Assembly: GCF_042453785.1 (NCBI RefSeq)
Contig: NC_091670.1
Coordinates: forward strand, 36,529,501-36,593,500
DNA length: 64,000 bases
Direction: 5' to 3'
DNA from: Malus domestica
Taxonomy: Eukaryota > Streptophyta > Magnoliopsida > Rosales > Rosaceae
The position numbers were made by a program, and so were the translations under genes. Position 1 is the stretch's first letter; each line of letters opens with the position of its first letter. This document shows positions 55,089 through 64,000 of the stretch, in pieces. The notes under the pieces are model-generated. The model worked only from the letters and a program-made list of their open reading frames with translations, was not told where the DNA came from and did not search any database.

Positions 55089-55214
55089 ATGGAGAATCCT
55101 AACTTCTTTGTGGTGGGAATCGATGGTTCAAATGCAGCATTCAGGCCAGTTGATAAGAGCAGGGGTCAAAATGCAGAGCAAGTGACATGTGGTTCAGACA
55201 ATCCTCTAAATCAG
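55089..55214 (+). CDS. Candidate first coding exon of an unrecognised gene
   Basis: ATG-initiated, exactly 42 codons ([20 protein letters not shown], then [20 protein letters not shown] and Q), ending in a CAG|GTTT donor-like site. Composition is coding-like and unlike its AT-rich surroundings. No domain is recognised and no convincing second exon was found; the hAT element 128 bp downstream would lie in the following intron. It may equally be a pseudo-exon. Confidence 0.3.
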
Positions 55215-55551
55215 GTTTAATTTTGTCTCAAATATGCATAAATCATTGCCCTATGGTAAATTTTGAGTTGAGCTTTGATAAGAGTTACCTTATCACTGAG
55301 AGATTGTGTTGCACCACCTCATTTTCTACTTATGCCACAAGCAGAGGTGGAGCCACGGTGGGGTCAATGGGGTCGCACGACCTCTTGGAAGCCATGGAAA
55401 TAACCTTAGAGGTCCCTTGGAGCTGCTGGTGCGACCTCTCGGAGCTGCACACCACATGTTCGACAGAATGTCTGAAAGAAGAAGGCAGCCTTGCAGGTTG
55501 AAGAAGAAGGAGGCGCCACGCGCGGGCCTTTTTTTTTAAAACAACCTGGGC

Positions 55552-55663
55552 AAAACGACGTCGTTTTGGCCCAAGGAATTATTTTTAAATGACCTGGCCA
55601 AAACGACGTCGTTTTGGCTCAAGCAATTTTTTTTAAATGACCTGGCCAAAACGACGTCGTTTT
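55552..55663. repeat. Three 16-bp palindromes, 48-bp period, in the hAT 5' region
   Basis: AAAACGACGTCGTTTT occurs at 55552, 55600 and 55648, each within a 48-bp unit containing CCTGG(G/C)C and a T run. Subterminal repeats of hAT elements often bind transposase, which may be their role. The ACGT core is also a plant bZIP-type site. Confidence 0.85.
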
Positions 55664-56180
55664 GGGCCAGGTCTGAAAAGAAAAAAAAAGCAGCTCTCCT
55701 TCTTCTTTCACAAATCCGACTCCCCCATTCCAAAACCCCTAATTTTCTTTTGTTTTCTCCTCCCCCAACCCTAAGTTCCAAACTCAACCCCCCCCCCCCA
55801 ACCCTTAACTCCATCTCCTCCCTTGCTGCCGCCATTAAGGTGCCTTTGTGCTGTCGTCGTCATCGATGTGGTAGTGGTGCCGCGCCAGCTACTCTCTTTG
55901 TATTGCTCATTGACATTGTTATTGTGAAATTTCACAATTCAAGTAAGTTCTAAACCCTATGTATAATGTATAATATATTTAATTTAATTGAAACCTAATT
56001 CATATTTATTTTGATTATATTGGTGGTTTGTTTATATTGTGAGTTTTTATTTTCATTATTTTGTATATGTAGAATATATTTAATTTAATTGAAATCCAAT
56101 TCATATTTATTTTTATTATGTTGATGGTTTGTTTATATTGTGAGTATTTATTTTGAATATTTTGTATATGTAGAATTATT

Positions 56181-58546
56181 ATGGAACGGTTGTCATCATC
56201 GGGTTCGAGTAGTTCGAATAATGTTGATAGTTCAAATACTGTTGGTAGTTCAAGAACTCCAAGTTCAAGACAAAATCAGTTAGATGGTGTTTTGGGTAAT
56301 CTTCGAGCGGATCTTGGTAAGAATTCAAATGATAGATTATGATGCTAATATGAGAGATGAGGTCCGAAGATCATATCTACAAAAAGGACCTTGTCAACCT
56401 AGAGGTCATAATTTCCCAATAACTAATATGTCGGGAATTAATTGACGCTTCATTCCCCAATGGTTTGATGAGTTTGATTGGTTGGAGTATAGTATATCTA
56501 AAGATGCGGCATTTTGTCTCTATTGCTATCTCTTTAAAACCAATTTTGAATAGGTGGGTAGTGAAGCTTTCACTAGAGATGGATTTAAAACTTGGAAGAA
56601 GGGAGAGAAAGATTTAAGATGCATGTTGGACCGGTTGGGAGTGTTCATAATAAGGCTAGAGAAGCTGCTACAAATTTGATGAATCAAGCTACACATATTG
56701 AAACGGCAGTGAGCAAACACTCTGACCAAGCTCGTAAGGTTTATCGCACATGCTTGAATGCATCAATCAAGTGCACTAAGTTTTTATTGCGACAAGGTCT
56801 TGCTTTTCGTGGCCATGATGAAAGTGCCACTTCAAGCAATAGGGGAAATTACTTGGAGCTATTGCAATTCCTTGCAGATAATGATGATAAAGTTAGAGAA
56901 GTTGTGATGGAAAATGCTCCGAGAAATCTCAAATTACTAGCTCATTCCATTCAAAAAGAAATTCTGAATTCATGTGCCCTTGAAACACTTGATGCTATCA
57001 TGGATGGTCTAAAAGATAGATTCTTTTCAATATTGGTGGATAAAGCACGTGATGTGTCGGTGAAAGAGCAAATGGCTATGGTGTTGCGTTATGTGGATGA
57101 CAATGTGCATGTAATTGAAAGATTTGTGGGTATCCAATATGTTACCGACACTACTTCAAGTTCACTAAAGGATGCTATTGACACATTCTTTTCTCGCAAC
57201 GGTTTGAGCATTTCTAAGCTACGAGGACAAGGTTATGATGGTGCTAGCAATATGAGAGGTGAGTTGAATGGCCTTAAAACAAAGATATTGAGAGAACAAC
57301 CTTGTGCATATTATGTTCATTGCTTTGCTCATCAACTTCAACTAGCTCTTGTTGCCGTAGCAAAGAAGAATATAGACATTGCCTATTTTTTTGCAACGGC
57401 TAATAATGTGGTTAATCATGTTGGAGCATCTTGTAAGCGGCGTGATTTACTTAGATAACAACTTCAAGAAGAGCTTGTGATAGCTTTTGAAAATGATTGT
57501 CTTATAACGGGGCGAGGCTTAAATCAAGAAACAAGTCTCAAACGTGCCGGTGACACACGATGGAACTCACATTATGGTACCTTGATTAGCATCATTTCCA
57601 TGTTTACATCTGTGGTTCATGTGCTTCAAATGGTTATTGATGATAATCCCAATGAAAGTGCGGGTGATGCAAATAAGTTAATGAGAGAAATACGTATTTT
57701 TGAGTTTGTGTTTCACCTTTTCTTGATGAAAGTCATATTGGGACTCACAAATGATTTGTCACAAGCATTGCAAAGGAAAGATCAAGAAATTGTGAATGCA
57801 ATGGCTTTAGTGAAATCATGCAGGGAAAAACTACATTGGATGAGGAATAATGGGTTCGATGCATTGGTTGATGAAGTATCTTCTTTTTGTGAAAAACATC
57901 ATATTGATGTTCCTAACATGGATGAGGCATTTATACTTCCAAGGAGGTCAAGGCGTAATGCTCCAATAAGGACAAATTGTCATCATTATCGTGTGGAGCT
58001 CTTTATTTATGTCATTGATGAGCAAATTACGGAGTTAGAGGATCACTTTAATGAGGTAAATACTGATTTGCTTATTTGTTTGGCATGTTTGAGTCTGAAA
58101 GATTCATTTGTAGCTTTTGATAAGCCAAAGTTACTTTGTCTTGCTCAATTTTATCCTCAAGACTTTTCGGATGAGGATCGTTTGGCACTTGAAGATCAAC
58201 TTGAGATTTATATTCATTATGTGCGTTCCAGTAGTGATTTCTCTCAATTGGAAGGGATTGGTGATCTTGCAAAAAAAAAATGGTGGAGACAAGGATGCAT
58301 CAAGTATTCAATTATGTATATTTGTTCATTACATTGTCTTTAGTTTTACCAGTTGCAACTGCTTCAGTGGAGAGAGCATTTTCTGTCATGAATATTGTTA
58401 AGGGTCCACTTAGGAACAAAATGGGAGATCAATGGTTGAGTGATATCTTGCTTGTTTATATTGAGAGAGATATTTTTGCTTGTATTGAAAATGAAGCTAT
58501 AATGCTTCGTTTTCAAAATATGAAACCTCGTCGTGGACAATTATAG
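56181..58546 (+). pseudogene. hAT transposase (TTF zinc finger/DUF4371/dimerisation type), broken
   Basis: A Ser-rich start (MERLSSSGSSSSNN) leads to the TTF-type zinc-finger part (DAAFCLYCYLFK near 56510-56540), the DUF4371 and catalytic region (RGQGYDGASNMRGE, YYVHCFAHQLQLALVAVA, GDTRWNSHYGTL) and the C-terminal dimerisation domain (LPVATASVERAFSVMNIVK). Breaks seen: a frame change near 56325, stops near 56442 and 56551, a TAA at 57456-57458 and a one-base change in the A run near 58270. Long stretches stay open (56592-57455 and 57459-58270), so inactivation is fairly recent. It resembles the plant zinc-finger MYM-type 1-like transposases. It cannot make a complete enzyme. Confidence 0.93.
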
Positions 58547-58676
58547 CTTGTAATATTGTTTCCATTATGAATTATGAATGAAAGTACTAATATGTTTTTC
58601 CATCCTAAATTTTTATTTGGACTTTTACACTAAAACCCCTTATGGAAAGATTCCTGGCTCCGCCACTGGCCACAAG

Positions 58677-59499
58677 GAATCAAGATTCAATTTTGAGTCT
58701 CCGTGTAGGTGCATTTTAGGACTCAATTAAATAATCATGACTTTCAAATCCATATGAAAACTCATCATGTTAATTGTATATAGCTGATACTTAGAAATTT
58801 GCTCTTTTGGTTGTACATAGGCTCGTAATGTAAAGCCAATAGAATATAAATGCAAATTGAAAGATTTATTTTACCATGTGGATTCATCTGCTTTGATTGT
58901 TTTTTAAATTATTTAGAAATGGATGTGTTAAATTATGGTTATAGTTTCAAAACCCGCAACGGAGCACATGCTTTTGGCTAGTATGTTAACTAAAGTAGAC
59001 TACGTCACCTTATTCACATCTCTCTTTATCCTTCTAGTCCTTAATTTTTTTAGTTTTGTTCATTATAAAAGTTGAAAAAAAATAAAAACTAAAAGAATGA
59101 TCGTAAATTATTTTCCTTTCCATTGTCCGTAAGAAATACATCAATTTATTTTACGAATCGACTTAAGTGATTTCTAATATAACAATCTCTTTTTCAATCC
59201 ACTCTACAGGAATATAATGCTTGGAGTTAAAGTTTTCGAACCCAGAAAATGGCCAATTGTTATAGACGGTAACGACTAACTAGTAAAAATGCTTGTACGT
59301 TGTTGCGGGACTTGAATGCATCCGCCTTAACCACATAAATAAGACACATTTAACCTAAAAAAAAATCAACATAATCATGAACGAACAAGAGGGATAGATG
59401 AGTGAACGGTGTCGGTAAGATAAGCAGTTTGACTTTTATATAACCGAGCTGATTACAAAAGATACAGTTACGAAAAATGCTTTATTTCCCTGAGAAACA
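58677..59499. other. Spacer right of the hAT element
   Basis: AT-rich. Minus-strand GTGGTTAAGGCGGATGC (about 59320-59336) and GGGTTCGAAAAC (about 59235-59246) resemble polymerase III A and B boxes but are spaced too far apart for a tRNA. Nothing else is supported. Confidence 0.3.
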
Positions 59500-59880
59500 G
59501 AAGCAACATGCATTTAACACTTGTATTGCCTTTCAAGTTAAGATGGCAAAATATATGTCCTGCAGGCCAGACACGTGTTTTAACAGCTAAACAAAAAAGC
59601 AAAAAATGTGGGTTATTCTTGTGTCAGCAGCTAATGTTTCAAGCATATGTTCAAAGCAAAAAAGATGCAGGATGCCTGTTTCCATAAGTCACAGAAGAAA
59701 CAGAAGGAAGATGCAGTCCATACATATTTTGCTTATGTAGTTAAGGTGGCAAAATATGTCCTGCAGGCCAGACACCTGTTTTAGCAGTTAACAAAAAACA
59801 TAAAAACTGTTTTGTTGTCGTTTCAGCAAGTAAGTTTTCAAGCACACATGTTCAAAGGCAAAAAACATGGAGAGCGGCTT
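59500..59880. repeat. Two-copy tandem repeat, about 203-bp period
   Basis: GGCAAAATAT(AT)GTCCTGCAGG followed by CCAGACAC(G/C)TGTTTTA recurs at about 59545 and 59748, with similar flanks (CAAGCA...ATGTTCAAAG). The copies differ by small indels. No coding potential. Confidence 0.75.
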
Positions 59881-60509
59881 TGTAGCAGCTGATAACAGAG
59901 ACTGCGGGCATTCATTTTTTCCATGGGCGAACATCTTCAAGACTATAGCAAAAAACATAAATCATAGTTTAGAAAACACTGGTACGACATATGTTAAGTA
60001 GGTGTGCGTGCGAAAAACAAATTGTAATATACCTATCTTTGATTTTTTTGGCTTGAAACTTTGTTCTAAGTGCGCCTATCGACTCTTTGTCTGCGGGCTC
60101 AATCTTAGGGACAACCAAATTGTGGAATTCTCTAGCAATTCTAGCACAATTGGTTGTCTCTGTTTGCTCGTTGCGAGGTTTTTTGCTATGAATAAAGGTA
60201 TAATTTATAAGGTCAGAGATAAACGTGATAGGCATGGAAAAGAGTGTGAAAGAGTGGTGCGAAAAGATTGGCTAACAATTTTTGATAAGCGACAAACCAC
60301 ATATGTATACCTAAGATAAGCAAGCATATTCATTAAGATTTACACATGAGATGATAATTGAGAGGATAACTTAACTTGTCAGATTTGTCTGCTTGATCAA
60401 GGAACAACGCTCTCTTTGAAGTCTTGGTAGGTGCAACTGATTGGGGTTCTTGATCTAGTTGTTGGGAAGGTGTCAATAGGGTGAGGGTCACTTCACTCAT
60501 AATTTGTTT

Positions 60510-63500
60510 TCATATGGTAGCAGCAGACGTTTGTGGCTTGATTAAGGTAATCGCTAGGTTCGAGGGCAGTTGATCTTGAAGCAGTCCATAAATGATGAAG
60601 TACGTTTTTCGGAAGTCACTGTTTTGATTCCCAAAAGAAAGCTGAAATCTCTTTGCCTCGCCAACCAAATTTTTCAGAATCGGTGGCACCACGAAGGGAT
60701 CCTTATATCTGTACTTTATCACCAAGTGTTGCAAAAAACACGAAGTATCTTTTCGGCATGCCTTCCTATCATGAGGAAGTTGTGTTGATTCGTGCTATCT
60801 TCCACAATAAGATTGATTTTGAGCCTATGCAAGGGTTGGATATTTTTATGTCAGGCAACCATTACTGCTAATACCAATCCGAAACTACAGATTGCCAAAA
60901 ACATCTCAATAAAAAATTAAGACAAAAAAACAATCTCCCTATAGACATCACAAAAATTGAAAACAAAGTTTACCCAAATGAAAATCTCACATTTCTCTTT
61001 TTTTCCAGATGGGATACACAATGAATGCAAAGCCATGGTAGAACCCGTGCTCGAGTCAAATATATAGACAGTCAAATAATCCTCTGGATTTTAGCACAAC
61101 TTACAAAATTAGATAAACATAAATTCCAATTTAATCTTTTTCTACGCATTTTTTTCTTGCAACACTGTCGGGTACCGAACACCACCAAAATTGACCTCAC
61201 CGACACACAAATAAGCACAGTGAGAGTGTGTGGGGGCATATATAAAGCTCCAGAAATGGATTCAATCTGCTACTCTTAAGAACACTCAAGCAACCAAATC
61301 CCTAATTACTCAAGCAACCGAATTCAATATTTCTCAACAAATTAAACGCAAATAAAATACAAAAAATTATAAAAATCAAATGAAAATAATAAAGCTGCAA
61401 AACTAAGCAGAAGAAGTTCAAGATCCGATTGAAAAAAGTAGCAAGAATATACCTTTTCAAATCGAAGGGATCCATTGGATCCCAAACTAATAAACACATG
61501 TAAATACTTGAATAAAGAATCCCCTAAAATCTGCAGCAACCAACAACCAAAATGTATACCCCACACATGTTTCAGCCCAACCCCTTTATAATCATCAAGG
61601 TCACTCACATTAAACTCCATCAAAATGACTTTGGAAACACCAAATACCCCCTTGGAAAGCCTTGAATTGAATATTTAACAACTCAATGCACCACTGTGGA
61701 TAACCCAGCATACAACGAATTATTTAAACAGTTTCAACCACAAATGTAAGGAGTGAGAATAGTGAAACACATATATGATGTACACTTTCCTCCCGTTGTT
61801 TACAAAAAATGCACTACATTAATAAATCACTTTTCGGATTCAATGTCTTTTATCCAGACCTCCTGACCTCTTAGGTGATTTTTACTGGAGCCAACTTTCT
61901 AAATTAACCTAATTATGCAACAATGCTACATGCTTGCAAACCCCATATATAAGCCAACAATTTGTCGTCAATTACTGTAACCACTACCTTTAGAATGGTA
62001 ACTTGACCAAAAGAAGTGTGGGTTTGTTACGAAAGTGACTGTGGAGAGCTTTTTAACATTGGGAATTAACTTCTTAGAAAAACACAAAATAATACCATAA
62101 TCCAGTGGATTCGCGTTATATATAATCCATTTCTTTGACAAAATAACAAATGCAGGAAAACAGTGATGCCCCTTAGCAATTTTTGCGTTAATTTCGCATG
62201 CAGTGATGAGGGTTCGATGGCCTGACATCTATGGCAAGTCCAACAATTGGAACTCCAAATATAAAGACGCTTTCTTTACAAAAACAACTTCCAATAAAAA
62301 TCCATGAGTGTTCCAAAACTTTTATCAACCAAACACACTTCCATCCATATGTACATCAGAGTGAATTCAAGCGGTTGTAGATTGAGTCATGAGGTATAAA
62401 GATAAACTGAAAGACATTATTCAGTATAGCAAAATTAACGATTGATAAACACAAAAAAAGTAGTTTCATAACACATGCACACCGATCTCTCTATTAAGTG
62501 CAAAGACATATGTAACGCCAGTTTCGTCAGGCATTAAATCTTGTTGTTGCACAAAAGATTATAGGTATAAAAACATCATTAGTCATCAATTTAATAATTG
62601 CAAGAAATTCAAAAATGACTAAGCAACTTAATATAACAGTTAGATGTAAAACATGTACAAAAGAAAATTACCATGGTTCGGGTAATCTATTTAACAAACC
62701 ATGCTCATTGCACTCAAACGATCCAGAAGTTTTATTGACAGCTTTATGGCAGGACGCGCACAACTTGTACCACCAACCCCTAGTCAAATCGAATCCAAGG
62801 ATAGTCGCTTGACATGCGAAACTTGCATTCTGTTATGGAATCACAGGGTTTTTAAATAATGAAAGACATTTAACCATCACCTTGTAAACATGGAATATAA
62901 ATGAATAAAGAAACAAAGCAAGAGATAGCCAAGGAAGATGCACCACTAAAATTCTATTATTAAAAAGATGCGATTTTTGTTAACAGGTTGGTGATAAGAG
63001 AATAACTTGTGTAACGCAGGATCAAGCAGAAGCAACTCATCAATCATTTGGACTCATAATTAGGACCGACAACATGGCCCGTATACATCTCAGCTGAGGT
63101 GGGCAGGATTTGAACATGCGATCTTAGATGCTTAAACTTGTTTCGTGTATGTTTAGGCTAAGAAAGATCAACCGAAGAAATATAAATGCCAAAGTTATTA
63201 AAGAAGGGTTGTCGATTTACTTTTGTTTGTATTGGGAGAGCTATGGAATGTCCGGATTGAAAACAAAAATGGTCGATCCCGTGCTTCCAAGAACAGGGTT
63301 TCCTATAGATAACACATAACAATAAAAAAATTGAAGCTTAAAGCAGCTAAATAAAGCACGTCGGGGTATAACCTTGGTATTGTTTTACTTTGAGGCTTGT
63401 TAAAGCAACAAATACGGGTGATAAAACTGATTGTATTTTGCTGTCCTCAAAACTTGTTGCAGCCTCTCCCCATAAGGTGATCCTAACTGTTTCGCCCCTG

Positions 63501-64000
63501 TAAGTAATAAAAAAGGCGATTTTTTATACGTCATAAATATGGTGCCACATATGTAAATTGTAATCAGAACTTAACGCAAACAAAAATTACCTGAAATTTT
63601 GCAGGATAAAATTTCTCTTCTTCGCAATTCTTGCGTTTTGGACAGTGACCTCTTCAGCCGGCTGCATAGTCGTCAAGCAATCAAATACATTTGCAAATGA
63701 TATTTAGTGGTGGGAATGATTGCACACCGAAGCCAACAAAAAAATTATAATGATGATTTCAGATTTTGGTGCAGCACTTAAAACTAAATTTGTTACCTAT
63801 AAGCTTAAGCATCATTGTCGATTCTTTTATGAAGCTGATCAAACTAAATGAAATTGAACCACTGCTTAGGGATCTCCTGCTTTGTTTTGTTAATGGGAAC
63901 GATTGCGGTTTTCCTATTTAATTCAACCTCAACAAGATGAGGGACAACTTTGCTCGATGTCTTGTTGTGAACAATGGGAAATTTATTGATCTCGTATGCA
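60510..64000 (-). pseudogene. RPA1 (replication protein A 70 kDa)-like gene, partial and disrupted
   Basis: RPA1 binds single-stranded DNA through OB folds; plants have many RPA1-like genes, some tied to Helitrons. Minus-strand pieces in order: 64000-63797 (NKFPIVHNKTSSKVVPHLVE, PKQWFNFI), about 63705-63591 (MQPAEEVTVQNARIAKKRN), 63497-63373 (GETVRITLWGEAATSFED), a DELLLLDPALHK piece near 63045, 62829-62672 (the zinc-ribbon part ATILGFDLTRGWWYKLCASC, CNEHGLLNRLPEP) and about 60734-60510 (PPILKNLVGEAKRFQLSFGN). Exon joins at 63497 and 63373 fit GT/AG. The first piece has in-frame stops (63846-63844 and 63807-63805), the acceptor before the second is unclear, and the phase after the zinc-ribbon exon is not solved. 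It is probably a pseudogene; the 5' end lies off the window. Confidence 0.75.
60760..62500. other. Non-coding stretch inside the RPA1-like locus
   Basis: AT-rich sequence between the last recognised pieces of the RPA1-like gene. A minus-strand frame at 61342-61623 (MMEFNVSDLDDYKG) matches nothing I know. It is probably a large intron or inserted repeat. Confidence 0.3.

Larger units (their letters stand above)
55342..58668 (+). mobile_element. hAT DNA transposon, 3.3 kb, full length with decayed transposase
   Basis: Termini CAGAGGTGGAGCCA and TGGCTCCGCCACTG are inverted repeats and the element is flanked by a perfect 8-bp target duplication GCCACAAG (55334-55341, 58669-58676), the hAT hallmark. 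It holds one transposase gene (56181-58546) and a subterminal array of three palindromes (55552-55663). The unmutated duplication suggests a moderately recent insertion. Confidence 0.95.

Noticed and set aside
59230-59340. Possible tRNA or SINE with A-box- and B-box-like motifs
   Set aside because: The motifs are about 80 bp apart, no acceptor stem pairs and no poly-A tail or target duplication is clear.
63075-63130. Possible tRNA-like B box (minus strand GTTCAAATCC)
   Set aside because: No A box at the proper distance and no cloverleaf could be drawn. It falls in the RPA1-like locus.

Overview
The window is nuclear DNA of a eudicot plant. It has AT-rich intergenic sequence, intron-rich genes with GT/AG borders, a plant U6 promoter (USE plus TATA) and many plant transposon families. 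The repeat types look Rosaceae-like (apple/pear group), but that is inference, not shown.

Layout. (1) 1-1976, minus: the first three coding exons of an NPH3/RPT2-like BTB gene that runs off the left edge. (2) 2-5.8 kb: its leader, then AT-rich spacer with a SINE inside a MITE-like sequence and a small hairpin MITE. (3) 5.77-40 kb: a segmental array. The inferred ancestral block is [U6 snRNA, minus] - [DUF630/DUF632 gene, plus] - [ABCC transporter, minus], with the two protein genes convergent about 455 bp apart. Unit A (5773-15775) has a 5'-deleted U6 and DUF632 copy 1. Unit B (15776-24800) has a complete U6 and DUF632 copy 2, followed by only the 3' quarter of the ABCC gene (25274-27829). 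Unit C (27830-30670) has a complete U6 and a decayed last exon of DUF632, followed by a complete 26-exon ABCC gene (31126-39885, 1,621 codons plus stop by my exon count). Several mobile elements sit in one unit while the matching site in another is empty, so they inserted after the duplication. (4) 40.6-52 kb: a transposon-rich tract with two long-TIR elements, a solo LTR, a 5'-truncated Ty3/gypsy fossil and nested PIF/Harbinger-type sequences. (5) 52-55.3 kb: mostly unassigned, with one candidate coding exon. (6) 55342-58668: a hAT element with a perfect 8-bp target duplication and a decayed transposase. (7) 58.7-64 kb: spacer with a tandem repeat, then exons of an RPA1 (replication protein A large subunit)-like gene on the minus strand that carries in-frame stops and runs off the right edge.

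Products with a likely role: a phototropin-signalling-type adaptor (NPH3-like), two U6 RNAs for the spliceosome, two N-myristoylated DUF630/632 proteins (APSR1/NRG2-like family) and a vacuolar-type ABCC1/ABCC2-like transporter. Nothing suggests these genes act in one pathway; their proximity reflects the duplicated block. I found no clearly new biological system. The best leads are the array's breakpoints, the altered C-terminus of DUF632 copy 1, an ABCC exon-1 fragment upstream of the transporter, and a conserved short reading frame beside U6.
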